Below, one piece after another: positions 25,306-34,011 of a DNA stretch of 36,229 nt. The position numbers and the translations under genes are program-made. The notes below the pieces were generated by a model, which was given only the letters and a program-made list of their open reading frames with translations, had not been told where the DNA came from and did not search any database. The stretch is from Spirochaetia bacterium (GTDB taxonomy: Bacteria > Spirochaetota > Spirochaetia > Treponematales > Treponemataceae), in assembly GCA_022773305.1 (NCBI GenBank), contig JALFAW010000046.1:1-36229 (forward strand), written 5' to 3'. Every line of letters starts with the position of its first letter. Within the stretch, counting starts at the first letter, position 1.

Positions 25306-25965
25306 TTATAAATCAACTTTTTCAAATAATGACGCACTTTTTTTGTATGTCAAAATCCAACCACCAAAGAAAACCAAAATTCCTACACAAAGAATAGGAA
25401 GTTGTTTGATTTGAGACGAGGCATCAATTTTATCCAGTAACTGAAAGAATTCAATATTAAAAATATTTTTAGTCCAAATCGGAAACTCAATAATCAAATA
25501 ACAAACCCAAAATACAACACTTGCTTTAAAAAATGGGCGACCAGATTTTTCTGCTTTCTTATAAAAACTTGTAAAGAAAATAAAGTTAAAAATTGTAAGC
25601 AAAATCAACACAAGGCCGTAAAAAGCCACATTTGAATCAATTCCAGCCTGATTTCCCTGAGGAACAAGTTTTTTTATCAAAATTGCAAAAGGAATTGTAA
25701 ACAAAGCACCGGCAATCTCATATACACACACTAAAATACATCTTGATTTAACCATATCCTTTTTAGTGATTGGTAAAACCATTGAATACTGAATGTCCTT
25801 ATTCAATTCCGCATTGTTGAATATAAAAAATATACTCAAGCAAAGATAGTAAAATGGAACATAACATGGATAATTAGGAATGATAATCATCGCAACAAAA
25901 GCCAAAAATAAATAATTTACTGCAGAAAGACACAGTTTAATTTCTTTTTCCAAAAAGTTTTTCAT
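25306..25965 (-). CDS. ABC-2-like membrane permease of the GntR-controlled transporter
   Basis: A 219-residue integral membrane protein with about six hydrophobic segments (for example VNYLFLAFVAMIIIPNYPCY, VAFYGLVLILLTIFNFIFFT, and a final LPILCVGILVFFGGWIL). There is no obvious signature motif, which is usual for this class. Its position between an ABC ATPase gene (44 bp upstream) and a GntR regulator, plus small size, makes it the transmembrane partner of that ATPase. The N-terminal pattern and the loop ELNKDIQYSMVLPITKKDMV fit the ABC-2 proteins that accompany YtrA regulators. GAGG precedes the ATG. Substrate unknown; export or self-protection is likely. Confidence 0.85.
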   Translation of the reverse strand: MKNFLEKEIKLCLSAVNYLFLAFVAMIIIPNYPCYVPFYYLCLSIFFIFNNAELNKDIQYSMVLPITKKDMVKSRCILVCVYEIAGALFTIPFAILIKKLVPQGNQAGIDSNVAFYGLVLILLTIFNFIFFTSFYKKAEKSGRPFFKASVVFWVCYLIIEFPIWTKNIFNIEFFQLLDKIDASSQIKQLPILCVGILVFFGGWILTYKKSASLFEKVDL

Positions 25966-26009
25966 AAATTTCCTCTAACCTCAATCTAGAAAATTTTGCA
26001 TTCTAATTT

Positions 26010-26849
26010 TTAACGTTCAGTGTGAACCATAATTTCTTCCATCGAAGGCTGTGTAATTTCACATTTCGTAAATAAATCTTTGTCAGATTTTAAAATCATA
26101 CCTTCAAAACCAAAATTATGTTCGTGAACACCAATTACTTTTGATTTTAATTCATCAGTTAAATCTTCTTTCTTGCCGTTTACAAGGAGATATTTATCTT
26201 TAAAACTTACAACATCACAAGAATCAAGAATTTTCCCTTTTTTGATATAAGTGATATAATCTGCACACTTTTCTAAATCTGAAATAACATGCGTTGAAAA
26301 AAGAATGCTATGTTCGCCGTCTGCAACATAATCTTGAAAAAGAATCACAAGTTCATCACGACTAACTGGATCAAGTCCACTTGTAGGTTCATCCAAAATC
26401 AAAAGTTTTGCATCATGACTCATTGCAAGTGCCAATTGATATTTAACTTTCATTCCTGCAGAAAGATTTTTTATAAACTTATTTTCATCCAGATTAAATT
26501 TTTCAAGTAGATTTTTATATGTTTCATCACTCCAGTTTGAAAAAAACTTTTTTGTAATGTCCGTAACCTGTTTAATTTTTTTGGAATTGTAGAATCCATC
26601 AAGCCCCGAAACAAAACCAATACTATTTTTCACAGAAAATTCATCTTTTTCAATGTCAAAACCATTTATTGAAACATTACCACAATCTGGATGTACAAAT
26701 CTGAGCATAGATTTAAGAGTTGTAGTTTTTCCAGCACCATTTCGACCAATAAACCCCATAATGTAACCTTTCTCCAACGAAAAAGAAACATTGTCCAATT
26801 TAAACGAAGGATAAGTTTTAGAAAGGTTTTCTACTTGCAAAATATTCAT
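26010..26849 (-). CDS. ABC transporter ATP-binding protein of the GntR-controlled transporter
   Basis: A 279-residue cytoplasmic ATPase. Walker A is GFIGRNGAGKTT, the signature is LSAGMKVKYQLA (LSAGM in place of LSGGQ, common in this subfamily), Walker B is KLLILDEPTSGLDP, and the switch His is in FSTHVISDL. The C-terminal 60 residues form a short extra domain. I chose the ATG at 26849 because AGAGGTGG stands 3-10 nt before it. A longer frame reaching 26966 would run through the promoter and operator. It is first in the operon with the permease and the GntR regulator. Confidence 0.93.
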   Translation of the reverse strand: MNILQVENLSKTYPSFKLDNVSFSLEKGYIMGFIGRNGAGKTTTLKSMLRFVHPDCGNVSINGFDIEKDEFSVKNSIGFVSGLDGFYNSKKIKQVTDITKKFFSNWSDETYKNLLEKFNLDENKFIKNLSAGMKVKYQLALAMSHDAKLLILDEPTSGLDPVSRDELVILFQDYVADGEHSILFSTHVISDLEKCADYITYIKKGKILDSCDVVSFKDKYLLVNGKKEDLTDELKSKVIGVHEHNFGFEGMILKSDKDLFTKCEITQPSMEEIMVHTER

Positions 26850-26874
26850 AACCACCTCTACTGAATAACAAAAA

Positions 26875-26927
26875 AAAGTGTGTATATTAGATATACACAC
26901 TTTAATGCTACGAGAATGATTTGTCAA
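26875..26927 (-). promoter_or_regulatory. Promoter and palindromic operator of the GntR-controlled ABC operon
   Basis: A perfect inverted repeat, AAAGTGTGTATAT-TAG-ATATACACACTTT (26875-26903), has two 13-bp arms. On the minus strand TTGACA (26927-26922) is a consensus -35 box; 17 bp further, TAAAGT (26904-26899) is the likely -10 and overlaps the palindrome. Repressor bound here would block the polymerase. The site lies 26 bp before the ATPase start codon. GntR/YtrA proteins bind such GTGTA-TACAC palindromes. Confidence 0.85.
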
Positions 26928-27011
26928 GTTAATTTTTTTAATCTTTAAAACTGAAAAACAATTCAATCTGAAAAAAACTGTCTGTCAATTCAGTGAGTAA
27001 AAAAATTTTTA

Positions 27012-28712
27012 TTATTTTTGTGCAGCTTCCAAAACCCCATAAAATGCTGGTTTACAAGTAAAACTATTTCTAAAAAGCAAAGGATATTGAGTGTAACCAT
27101 TGTATTCATCCAAAGCATTTAGCCATGTACCTTCATCATTTAATCCCCAAATAGTCACTCCTTCAATTCCATTTTTATCAGCAGTTTTACGATTTCTTAT
27201 AAACATATTAAAATACTGATTGTAAATAGCCTTCAAACGTAAATCATTGTTTGGAGATTTTCCGTTTGCAATATCGAGTTCTGTTACTTGAACATTAACA
27301 CCTTTTTCTACAAACATTTGAACAGCTTCTTCAAAACTATCTTTTCCAGTAATAGCAGGATAATCAACTTTTACATGAGACTGCATACCAATCACATCAA
27401 TTCTAGCATCAGGTGTCGCTTTGATTTCATCAATAAGCTTACAAATTGCCTTACGTTTTTGTTTAGCATAACAACCATAATCGTTATATGCAAGTTTTAC
27501 ATCCTTAGGAGCATATCGATTTGCATATCTAAATGCATTAATAATATATGTTTCATCTTTATAAATTTTTGTCCAGCGACTACTGTTTTCCGGTCTCACC
27601 CATGAAGTATCAGTTGCATTATCAGAAATAGCTTCGTTCACCACATCCCATGTTGTAACAATTCTTTCACCATTATTATTTGTATCTTCCCAATCCTTAA
27701 TATGATTTAAAACTGTCTTTATATACCATTCAAGACGTGCATTCATTTCATCAATAGAAACGAGCTCATTTGAACCAGTTGACCCCCAGTCTTCATAGAA
27801 AAACCACTCTGGAGTTTGAGCATGCCATACAAGAACATGACCACGCATTTTAAGTCCATTTTTCTTACATATATTCAAACATCTATCTACAGTAGAAAAT
27901 TTTGGTGGATTCAGTGGAACTTTATATGATTTTCCATCCTCACCAGTAAAATCAGTAAATTCAGTAGGTCGATTCCATGCAAAAATAAAATCTGGTTTAA
28001 ACTCATTGCCCATTGTTATACAGTCAGCATGACGGGCAAGTCCTTCTTGCACCTGTTTACGAGCCAACTCTTCATTGTAAGTTACTGCAAGTCCAAAATA
28101 ATCAAAATAATCTTTGTACGCCTCTTTCAAACTTGGAGCATCCATCCAATTAAGAGCTTCAAATTTTTGCTCACCAAGTCCATCACCAGAAAGTTTTAAA
28201 GAAAAGTTCTTGATATAAATTTTTGTATTTTCTTTATCAAGAGTTGAACCAGAAATATAAAGAGACCGTTTTTCTCCAAGTACAATGAACAATTTACTTG
28301 AAACTTTTACCCATTCGCCAGAAGGAACTTTTTCATTATAAAGCTGAGGCAATCCAGCATTTATTTCGTTAATCATCCAAGTGATTTCAGTTGTAGAAGC
28401 ATTTGGATTTTCAACAAGCATTTCACAATCAAATTCAAGATAAAGAGCAATATTTGCATAATCGGCAAGACTTACACTTACAGGATTATTTTTAGTAGAA
28501 AGTTTCAAATCTGCTACAGTTACATTATCAAAATCACCATATTTTTTGTTAAAAAGAATAGCCTTACCATCTTCGTCTACTCGTGTAATAGTAAGACTGC
28601 CATCATCGTTTTTTACAATTTTTGGAGTTTTTTCTTGTTTTGAACATCCAGAAAGTCCAAAAAGAATTGCCCCCGCAAAAATACAGTAAATAGTTTTCTT
28701 TAAGTTTTTCAT
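27012..28712 (-). CDS. Endo-1,4-beta-xylanase (GH10), lipoprotein with N-terminal CBM-like domain
   Basis: It cuts the beta-1,4 backbone of xylan. The 566-residue precursor has a lipoprotein signal (Cys23 after GAILFGLSG), so the enzyme is membrane-anchored, possibly at the cell surface. Residues 35-180 form a beta-rich, probably carbohydrate-binding domain of the CBM4/9/22 type. The GH10 barrel covers 185-566, with GHVLVWHAQTPEWFF (291-305), the acid/base Glu360 in TTWDVVNEAISD and the nucleophile Glu478 in VQVTELDIA. All hallmark residues are present. The ATG follows AAAAGGAA. The large lipoprotein gene upstream ends 80 bp before it in the same direction, suggesting a small fibre-degradation unit. 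Confidence 0.95.
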   Translation of the reverse strand: MKNLKKTIYCIFAGAILFGLSGCSKQEKTPKIVKNDDGSLTITRVDEDGKAILFNKKYGDFDNVTVADLKLSTKNNPVSVSLADYANIALYLEFDCEMLVENPNASTTEITWMINEINAGLPQLYNEKVPSGEWVKVSSKLFIVLGEKRSLYISGSTLDKENTKIYIKNFSLKLSGDGLGEQKFEALNWMDAPSLKEAYKDYFDYFGLAVTYNEELARKQVQEGLARHADCITMGNEFKPDFIFAWNRPTEFTDFTGEDGKSYKVPLNPPKFSTVDRCLNICKKNGLKMRGHVLVWHAQTPEWFFYEDWGSTGSNELVSIDEMNARLEWYIKTVLNHIKDWEDTNNNGERIVTTWDVVNEAISDNATDTSWVRPENSSRWTKIYKDETYIINAFRYANRYAPKDVKLAYNDYGCYAKQKRKAICKLIDEIKATPDARIDVIGMQSHVKVDYPAITGKDSFEEAVQMFVEKGVNVQVTELDIANGKSPNNDLRLKAIYNQYFNMFIRNRKTADKNGIEGVTIWGLNDEGTWLNALDEYNGYTQYPLLFRNSFTCKPAFYGVLEAAQK

Positions 28713-28751
28713 TTCCTTTTCCTATTTTCTTTTTCTCTAATTATATATCTA

Positions 28752-28776
28752 ATTCCCTAAAAAAATAATAGGGAAT
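28752..28776 (-). other. Hairpin between the large lipoprotein and xylanase genes
   Basis: ATTCCCTA (28752-28759) pairs with TAGGGAAT (28769-28776) around a 9-nt AT loop. On the minus strand no U run follows, so it is not a standard terminator. It may be a processing or stabilising structure that sets different levels of the two products. Confidence 0.4.
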
Positions 28777-28792
28777 ATTACTGACAAGATTG

Positions 28793-31207
28793 TTATTCTA
28801 TTGGCGTCCAATTATATTCAAACCTACCCAGACTTTTCACAAATGCTCCAGAAGATGCATCTTTATTTTCCACACTGAATTCCAAATGCGGAATAATAAT
28901 CAACTTATCACTTTGATTTAAAGCTTCTTTAAATTCCTGCGGAGTTTTTCCCAAACTGCTTGAGTCACTCATAAAATCTTTTCCTGTTTGAATATAATCA
29001 TTTACATTTGATTCGGTTACATTAAAATTATAAATCCACTTCATATCAGCATCATAAACATTCAAACACAACAATTTATATGAATATTTTGAAGAATCGT
29101 TGAACATATTAAAAGGATTTGAATTCAGTTTAATAATTCGCTTTGCACCCTCTGCATCATCATTTTCTTCATAAAGAACTTTGAAATCAGAAACTGTTTC
29201 TGAATCTGAAAGTTGCATTTCCGATGTTTTATCCGCAACAATAGCCACAGTTTCAAAAACTTTTCCATTAGGAGCAACAGTAAATTTATACTTAGAGCCT
29301 GCTTTTGTAAAAGGATAAATAAAAGATAAAGTGCCAGTTTCAGTCTGATTAATCAAATTATTTCCATTATGAATAAATGAGAATGGTAAACCTGTTTCTT
29401 TTCCGTCTTCCATTATATCAACGGCAAAAGTCACCCAAATATCCATTACTCCAGTCTTTTTGAGTGTAACTTGAATACCATTTTCAACATTTTCAACACT
29501 TATGTGGTCAGAAACCTGAGGATATTTTTTCAATTCAACCGATTTTAATTTCGCTTTTTTTGTACCTTCAACTTCTGTTAAGTGAGTGCGAATTAAAATA
29601 TCAGTGATTGGTTTTGATGTGTCCCACACAGAATCTTCAGGTACTTTATTAGTACTTTTTGTTCCATCCAGATTTATTTCAAAAACATTTGTTTCAGCCT
29701 GATAATCTGAAAGATAATCAAGAGTACATCCATCTTGAACAAGACTTACATAAAGTGAATCATCAGGATACTCAGAATCGAATTCAATGCGAATAACATC
29801 CCATTCAGACAAATCTAGATTTCCAACAAACCAACCTGTTCCTGGATGTTCCTCATTATTCTCATATCTCCATTCAATCATTCCATCAGAAGATGCTGAA
29901 GCTCCAAAGTATGAAGTTCCAAATTTATTGCCCAAAATAGAAATTGGTGATTCTTCAAAAATTGTATTATATTCCACCGTCGAACTTATGTCTTGCGAAA
30001 TCCATATTCGTTCCGCTTCATTTTCTACATTTTTATAATAATCAACTATAGAAAAAATCTTTCCATCCTGTATAGAATCATAAGCACGATAAAGTTCATA
30101 TGTAAAATCCGTATCGCTAAAAGCATCATCACCAAATTTGTAAGTTCTTCCGCATAACCAATTATCATCACCTTTAGAATTTTTTCCAGAAATAACACCT
30201 GCAACATATCCATCACAACCTTGAGATTTCAAATATTCCATAAACTTACTGCCAGGTCGATTTATTTTTAAAATGCCATTTTCAATTCTCAAATCAGAAT
30301 GACGATATTCATCTTTATCCTGCTGATACAAATAAGATGGACCTGAAGCATCAGTTTTTCCATAAGAAAAATATATTTTTACGGTGTTTTTTGGAGTTTC
30401 TAATAACTTCACACTATAATTTATTTCAAATTCTTCATCCGCCTTAATATTCTGTTTTACAGGTGTTAACCTGTCCTCTTCTGAAATCAAATCCGTCCAA
30501 TTTTTATTGGAATAATTATCTATTACAAGGAAATGAAGATTTTGAATATTAGTATCACACTTTCCTTTCCATTTTAGATTCAGAACATCATCTTTCTTTG
30601 GAAGCCCGTCTTTGAAACAACTTGAAATATCAAATGCCCCACTTTGATAATAGCAATATCTTTCATCCCCATATTCACTATTATCTGCAATATATCCATC
30701 TCCAACAATGTCTGAAATATCAATCGTCCATGTATTGAATTCTTCTTTCGGATCCTCAGGTTCATCAGGATTTTCTAGTTCATCAGGAATTTCGGGTTCA
30801 TCAGGTTCTGCTATAACTTTTTTCAATGTAATAAATACATCCGTGGATTTTCCTGCAATAATCTCAGCCTTTTCATATTTTCCTTCATAAATCACATTTT
30901 TTGGGGCAGATGACAAATAAGCTGAAATCACTATATCATATAAACCAGGACTCAATTCATAAGAATAAGTTTTTCCCTTCATTCCAATATCTGTTATCAC
31001 TTTTTTCGTATCATAATTTGTGATAGTGATTGTAAATTCCAAAGAATCAATATCAATAGAAGTATTAGTATCGGCAGAAGTTACAGCTCTAGAAGGAAGC
31101 GTAATAGAAAAATTTCCCATTTCAGGTTTTTCAAACAAACTGCTGCAAGAAAAGAATAATGACATTAAAAACACTATTAATATAGTAGAAAAAAAATTTT
31201 TTTTCAT
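28793..31207 (-). CDS. Large multidomain surface lipoprotein, probable carbohydrate-binding
   Basis: An 804-residue lipoprotein from the ATG at 31207, chosen because GGGGAG stands 7 nt upstream; a longer frame starts at 31243. The signal ends at Cys21 (MSLFFSC). An Ig-like beta domain follows (about 25-130, SITLPSRAV and YSYELSPGLYDIVISAYLSS), then a Glu/Pro/Asp linker (EPDEPEIPDELENPDEPEDP), then several beta-sandwich segments that read like carbohydrate-binding modules (TWTIDISDIVGDGYI; EWRYENNEEHPGTGWFVGNL; LSEWDVIRIEFDSEYPDDSL). No catalytic motif is seen. Its place directly upstream of the xylanase suggests xylan capture at the cell surface. No named family could be assigned. Confidence 0.78.
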   Translation of the reverse strand: MKKNFFSTILIVFLMSLFFSCSSLFEKPEMGNFSITLPSRAVTSADTNTSIDIDSLEFTITITNYDTKKVITDIGMKGKTYSYELSPGLYDIVISAYLSSAPKNVIYEGKYEKAEIIAGKSTDVFITLKKVIAEPDEPEIPDELENPDEPEDPKEEFNTWTIDISDIVGDGYIADNSEYGDERYCYYQSGAFDISSCFKDGLPKKDDVLNLKWKGKCDTNIQNLHFLVIDNYSNKNWTDLISEEDRLTPVKQNIKADEEFEINYSVKLLETPKNTVKIYFSYGKTDASGPSYLYQQDKDEYRHSDLRIENGILKINRPGSKFMEYLKSQGCDGYVAGVISGKNSKGDDNWLCGRTYKFGDDAFSDTDFTYELYRAYDSIQDGKIFSIVDYYKNVENEAERIWISQDISSTVEYNTIFEESPISILGNKFGTSYFGASASSDGMIEWRYENNEEHPGTGWFVGNLDLSEWDVIRIEFDSEYPDDSLYVSLVQDGCTLDYLSDYQAETNVFEINLDGTKSTNKVPEDSVWDTSKPITDILIRTHLTEVEGTKKAKLKSVELKKYPQVSDHISVENVENGIQVTLKKTGVMDIWVTFAVDIMEDGKETGLPFSFIHNGNNLINQTETGTLSFIYPFTKAGSKYKFTVAPNGKVFETVAIVADKTSEMQLSDSETVSDFKVLYEENDDAEGAKRIIKLNSNPFNMFNDSSKYSYKLLCLNVYDADMKWIYNFNVTESNVNDYIQTGKDFMSDSSSLGKTPQEFKEALNQSDKLIIIPHLEFSVENKDASSGAFVKSLGRFEYNWTPIE

Positions 31208-31280
31208 AATCATACTCCCCAAAGATAAATACTTTGAAAACAAAAATAAAAAGACAAGTTTTGAGTTTTGACAAAATCTA

Positions 31281-32195
31281 TTATAAACATTTTTTTTCCA
31301 GGCAACAAAGTTCTAGTTTTGCAAAAAAATCTTCCAAAATATAGCGAGAATCAATCTGAGTGTAAATGCGGATTTTTGGAAGTTCAGAATAAAAAGATGA
31401 AGAAGTGTCCCCATTTACAAAAGGCGCATTGTGTACGATAAATTTTCCACATCCGGGATTTATAGCGATTGCAATTGCCGGGGAATCTCCCAAAGACCAG
31501 CTTTCGCCCTGAGTCCACGAAGCAAACTCAGAATTATTGTAATCAACCATCTGTTCAAAAAGATGCTTTCCTATTTTTCCACAAGGCAGTACTTTTTTCT
31601 GCAATTCAGCAAGCCCCACAGTGATTGTGCAGTAAACATCAGATGGAACAAGCCAGATGTCAGCTCCACTTGAAAGTACAAAATTTGCACCTGCAATATC
31701 ATTTCCAGCATTAAATTCTCTAAACGGAGCAGAAGTCTGCAAACCATGAGTTCCAATCCATATAATTGTCATTTTTTTTGTAATATCAGGAGCTTTCATA
31801 ATTGCCGCAGCAACATTTGTAATCGCACCCTGACATAAAACAAACAGAGGTTTTTCATCATTTTTCAAAGCTTCATTTATGATAAAATCGCTAGCAGCCG
31901 AAACACTTTTTACATTCTGACCAAAAGGTTGTGAATAATCAAGCGGAAATTCTTCCCCCATAAAAACAGGAATTTCCAGATTTATTGCATTCAAAATAGT
32001 GATAATTTCATCAAAACTCCGCTGAACAGTGCCTTTTCCATTAAAATGTTCAGCCAAAATTCCTTTAACAATCAGTTTCGGACTCAAAAGTGCATGAACA
32101 ATCGCAAAAGGATCATCAGCTTCACAAGCCGCATCAGTATCAATAATCACACGCACCTTTTTGTAATCAGGCACATCAAAAGAAAGTCGATTCAT
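31281..32195 (-). CDS. Nucleoside hydrolase (IUNH family)
   Basis: A 304-residue protein that should release the base from ribonucleosides. The N-terminal calcium-binding motif reads VIIDTDAACEADDPFAIVHAL, a variant of the family DTDxGxDDxxA with three extra residues. Later segments also fit: PVFMGEEFPL, LFVLCQGAITNVAAAIMKAP, and EFNAGNDIAGANFVLSS with the second Asp region. The longer spacing in the first motif marks a divergent branch, so base preference cannot be stated. It has no signal peptide. I chose the ATG at 32195, which has GGGGGA 5 nt upstream, over the frame beginning at 32231. It precedes the large lipoprotein gene by 73 bp on the same strand. Confidence 0.85.
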   Translation of the reverse strand: MNRLSFDVPDYKKVRVIIDTDAACEADDPFAIVHALLSPKLIVKGILAEHFNGKGTVQRSFDEIITILNAINLEIPVFMGEEFPLDYSQPFGQNVKSVSAASDFIINEALKNDEKPLFVLCQGAITNVAAAIMKAPDITKKMTIIWIGTHGLQTSAPFREFNAGNDIAGANFVLSSGADIWLVPSDVYCTITVGLAELQKKVLPCGKIGKHLFEQMVDYNNSEFASWTQGESWSLGDSPAIAIAINPGCGKFIVHNAPFVNGDTSSSFYSELPKIRIYTQIDSRYILEDFFAKLELCCLEKKCL

Positions 32196-32285
32196 AAAAT
32201 CCCCCATAAACACAGCATAAACACCGCACAAGCTTGTTTTTTATTCAAGATTATCAATTAATGATAAAGATTTCAATAATATTGA

Positions 32286-32631
32286 GGTCTGTCCCTGTTT
32301 TAATTAATGTGAGTAAAAAGGGGGGACACACCTCACGTAAAAAAAAGGTCGTACCCCACTTTAATGAAAATAATGGACAGACCTTGATAGATTTTGATAG
32401 ATTGATTAGGTGTGTCCCCTGTTTTTAAGCATGTTTTATGTGATTCAACAAATGACACATTTCAAATTAAATTGTTAAAAAGAGGACAGACCTTGTTTCT
32501 TGTGTTTTTCCAAGGTCGTACCCCACTTTAATGAAAAAAGGGACACACCTCACGCACAAATTAAATAAGGTCTGTCCCCTTTTTAACAAAGCAAGCTCTG
32601 TTCCCACTCTAATGAAAAACAGGGACACACC
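32286..32631. repeat. Cluster of ten alternating GGTCTGTCCC-type repeats (REPIN-like)
   Basis: The 672-bp gap between divergent genes holds forward copies at 32286, 32347, 32409, 32514 and 32569 and reverse copies at 32321, 32375, 32484, 32540 and 32622, strictly alternating. Cores vary among GGTCTGTCCC, GGTGTGTCCC and GGTCGTACCC. Each forward/reverse pair can fold as a hairpin with a loop rich in T/A and often ACTTTAATGAAAA. GGTCGTACCCCACTTTAATG occurs exactly twice. No coding sequence or transposase is present. Confidence 0.88.
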
Positions 32632-32748
32632 TTAATGCTGGTAATCCTGCACATACACATACATACATACACGTGTACAAAATTACTTTTTTCCATTATA
32701 ATAAATCACACACAAAATGGAGCTGTCAAAAAAATTAATGCCTAATGT

Positions 32749-32777
32749 CATACCGAATTTATTTCGAAATTCGTATG
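32749..32777. repeat. Inverted repeat upstream of the acyltransferase gene
   Basis: CATACCGAATTT (32749-32760) pairs with AAATTCGTATG (32767-32777), one bulge. Just outside, AATGTCAT (32744-32751) and CAGCATGACAC (32808-32818) form a wider, weaker inversion. A short CA/TA-rich microsatellite (ACATACATACATAC, about 32658-32674) lies between this and the repeat cluster. No promoter is clear in 32632-32867. Confidence 0.45.
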
Positions 32778-32867
32778 CAATGTACAGCAAAGAAACTGAA
32801 TCAAAATCAGCATGACACTATTTTTTTAGACAACCATTTAAACAATATTTATTAAGGATGACTTTTT

Positions 32868-33767
32868 ATGAGTTACACTTTAAAAGAGAAATTTGGTGAT
32901 TTATTTGCGGAAATGGTTGCACATTCAAAAGCTGCCGCAAAAATTGATGAAACAAAAGTTTATGAAGAAGCAAATCCAGAAATGCGCAAATACATGTTTA
33001 AACTTTTGGATGACACTTTTTCTGCAGATTCGGGATTAGGAAATCTAGAAAATTTTAAAGATTTTTATGAAAAAGTTGTAAAACAAGGAAAATCTGGTTT
33101 AATTTTGATGGAACATTACACAAATCTTGATTTACCTGCAATAATCTATCTTTTACAGAAAGTTGGTGAACCTTGGGCTGATGATTTTGCTTCAAGAATA
33201 GTTGCTGTGGCCGGAATGAAACTGAACGAAGCAAGTGCAGGTGTACGCGCTTTTACAGAAGGTTTCACACGAGTTGTCATCTATCCTACCAGAAGTTTGA
33301 ATGCAGTAGAAGCAAAAGGCATTTCCCAGGAAGAGTTAAAAGCAGAAGAACAAAAAGCCAGAAAGATTAACTTTGCAGCAATGCGTGCAATGGACGCCTG
33401 CAAGAAACGTGGTCAGATGATTCTAGTTTTCCCTAGTGGCACAAGATATCGTCCTGGAAAACCAGAAACAAAACGCGGTCTTCGAGAAATTGACAGTTAT
33501 CTCCGCCTTTTTGATTACATGCTTCTTGTCGGAATAAACGGAAACTGTCTTCGCATCAATCCAGATAATCCTGATGATATGCTTGAAGATATTCTGGAAC
33601 CTGGAAAAGTAACTTTAACAGCCCATCCTGTTTTGGATTGCAAAAAATTCCGTGAAGATGTTCTTTCATCATTGCCTGCAGACGAACCTGATCCAAAACA
33701 AAAAACTGTAGATCAAGTTATGCAGATTTTAGATGAAATTCATAATCAGGTTGAAAGCCAGAATTAA
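32868..33767 (+). CDS. Glycerolipid acyltransferase (PlsB/PlsC-like, possibly glycerol-3-phosphate 1-O-acyltransferase)
   Basis: A 299-residue protein with the acyltransferase motif I HYTNLD (His83 to Asp88, HX4D) and motif III FPSGTR (188-193, followed by YRPG). The form FPSGTR (Ser in place of the usual Glu of FPEGTR), the helical N-terminal extension and the long insert between the motifs resemble the soluble chloroplast-type glycerol-3-phosphate acyltransferases more than compact PlsC. It should add the first or second acyl chain in phospholipid synthesis. There are no membrane spans, so it would be peripheral. AAGGA stands about 9 nt before the ATG. It is transcribed alone between repeat-rich gaps. 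Confidence 0.82.
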   Translation: MSYTLKEKFGDLFAEMVAHSKAAAKIDETKVYEEANPEMRKYMFKLLDDTFSADSGLGNLENFKDFYEKVVKQGKSGLILMEHYTNLDLPAIIYLLQKVGEPWADDFASRIVAVAGMKLNEASAGVRAFTEGFTRVVIYPTRSLNAVEAKGISQEELKAEEQKARKINFAAMRAMDACKKRGQMILVFPSGTRYRPGKPETKRGLREIDSYLRLFDYMLLVGINGNCLRINPDNPDDMLEDILEPGKVTLTAHPVLDCKKFREDVLSSLPADEPDPKQKTVDQVMQILDEIHNQVESQN

Positions 33768-33815
33768 AAATAAGTCCGTGTAACACAACAATTGGGAATA
33801 AATTTGGTAAAATAT

Positions 33816-33950
33816 CGAGTTTTATTTTTTTTATCTGGGTGGCTTTTTGCTTCGCAAAAAACAGGCTTTTCAGGGTTCCGGCGTCAAAGCGCCTTCATTC
33901 CTTCGCTACGCTTCGGAACTGGCTTCGCCAGCCCTTACAATCCTTGCCAC
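33816..33950 (+). repeat. GC-rich modular repeat before the IMP cyclohydrolase gene
   Basis: Closely matches the repeat at 1390-1577: the last 50 bp (CATTCCTTCGCTACGCTTCG through AACTGGCTTCGCCAGC to CCTTGCCAC) are identical, as is GGGTGGCTTTTTGCTTCGCA. It lacks the two hairpin modules of that copy and has CCGGCGTCAAAGCGCC where the other has ACGCTATCGCT. It lies in a 244-bp gap with no other signal besides AGGAG before the next ATG. Confidence 0.85.
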
Positions 33951-34011
33951 GAATCAAAATTGAAAACTTGATTTTGCACTTTATTAAAATTTATACTATT
34001 AGGAGAAATAA

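Noticed and set aside
26850-26966. 39-residue N-terminal extension of the ABC ATPase
   Set aside because: It would translate the promoter and operator, and a strong ribosome site sits right before the ATG at 26849.
32286-32631. CRISPR array
   Set aside because: Repeats are short, alternate in orientation, vary in core and have irregular, partly shared spacers; no cas genes are near.
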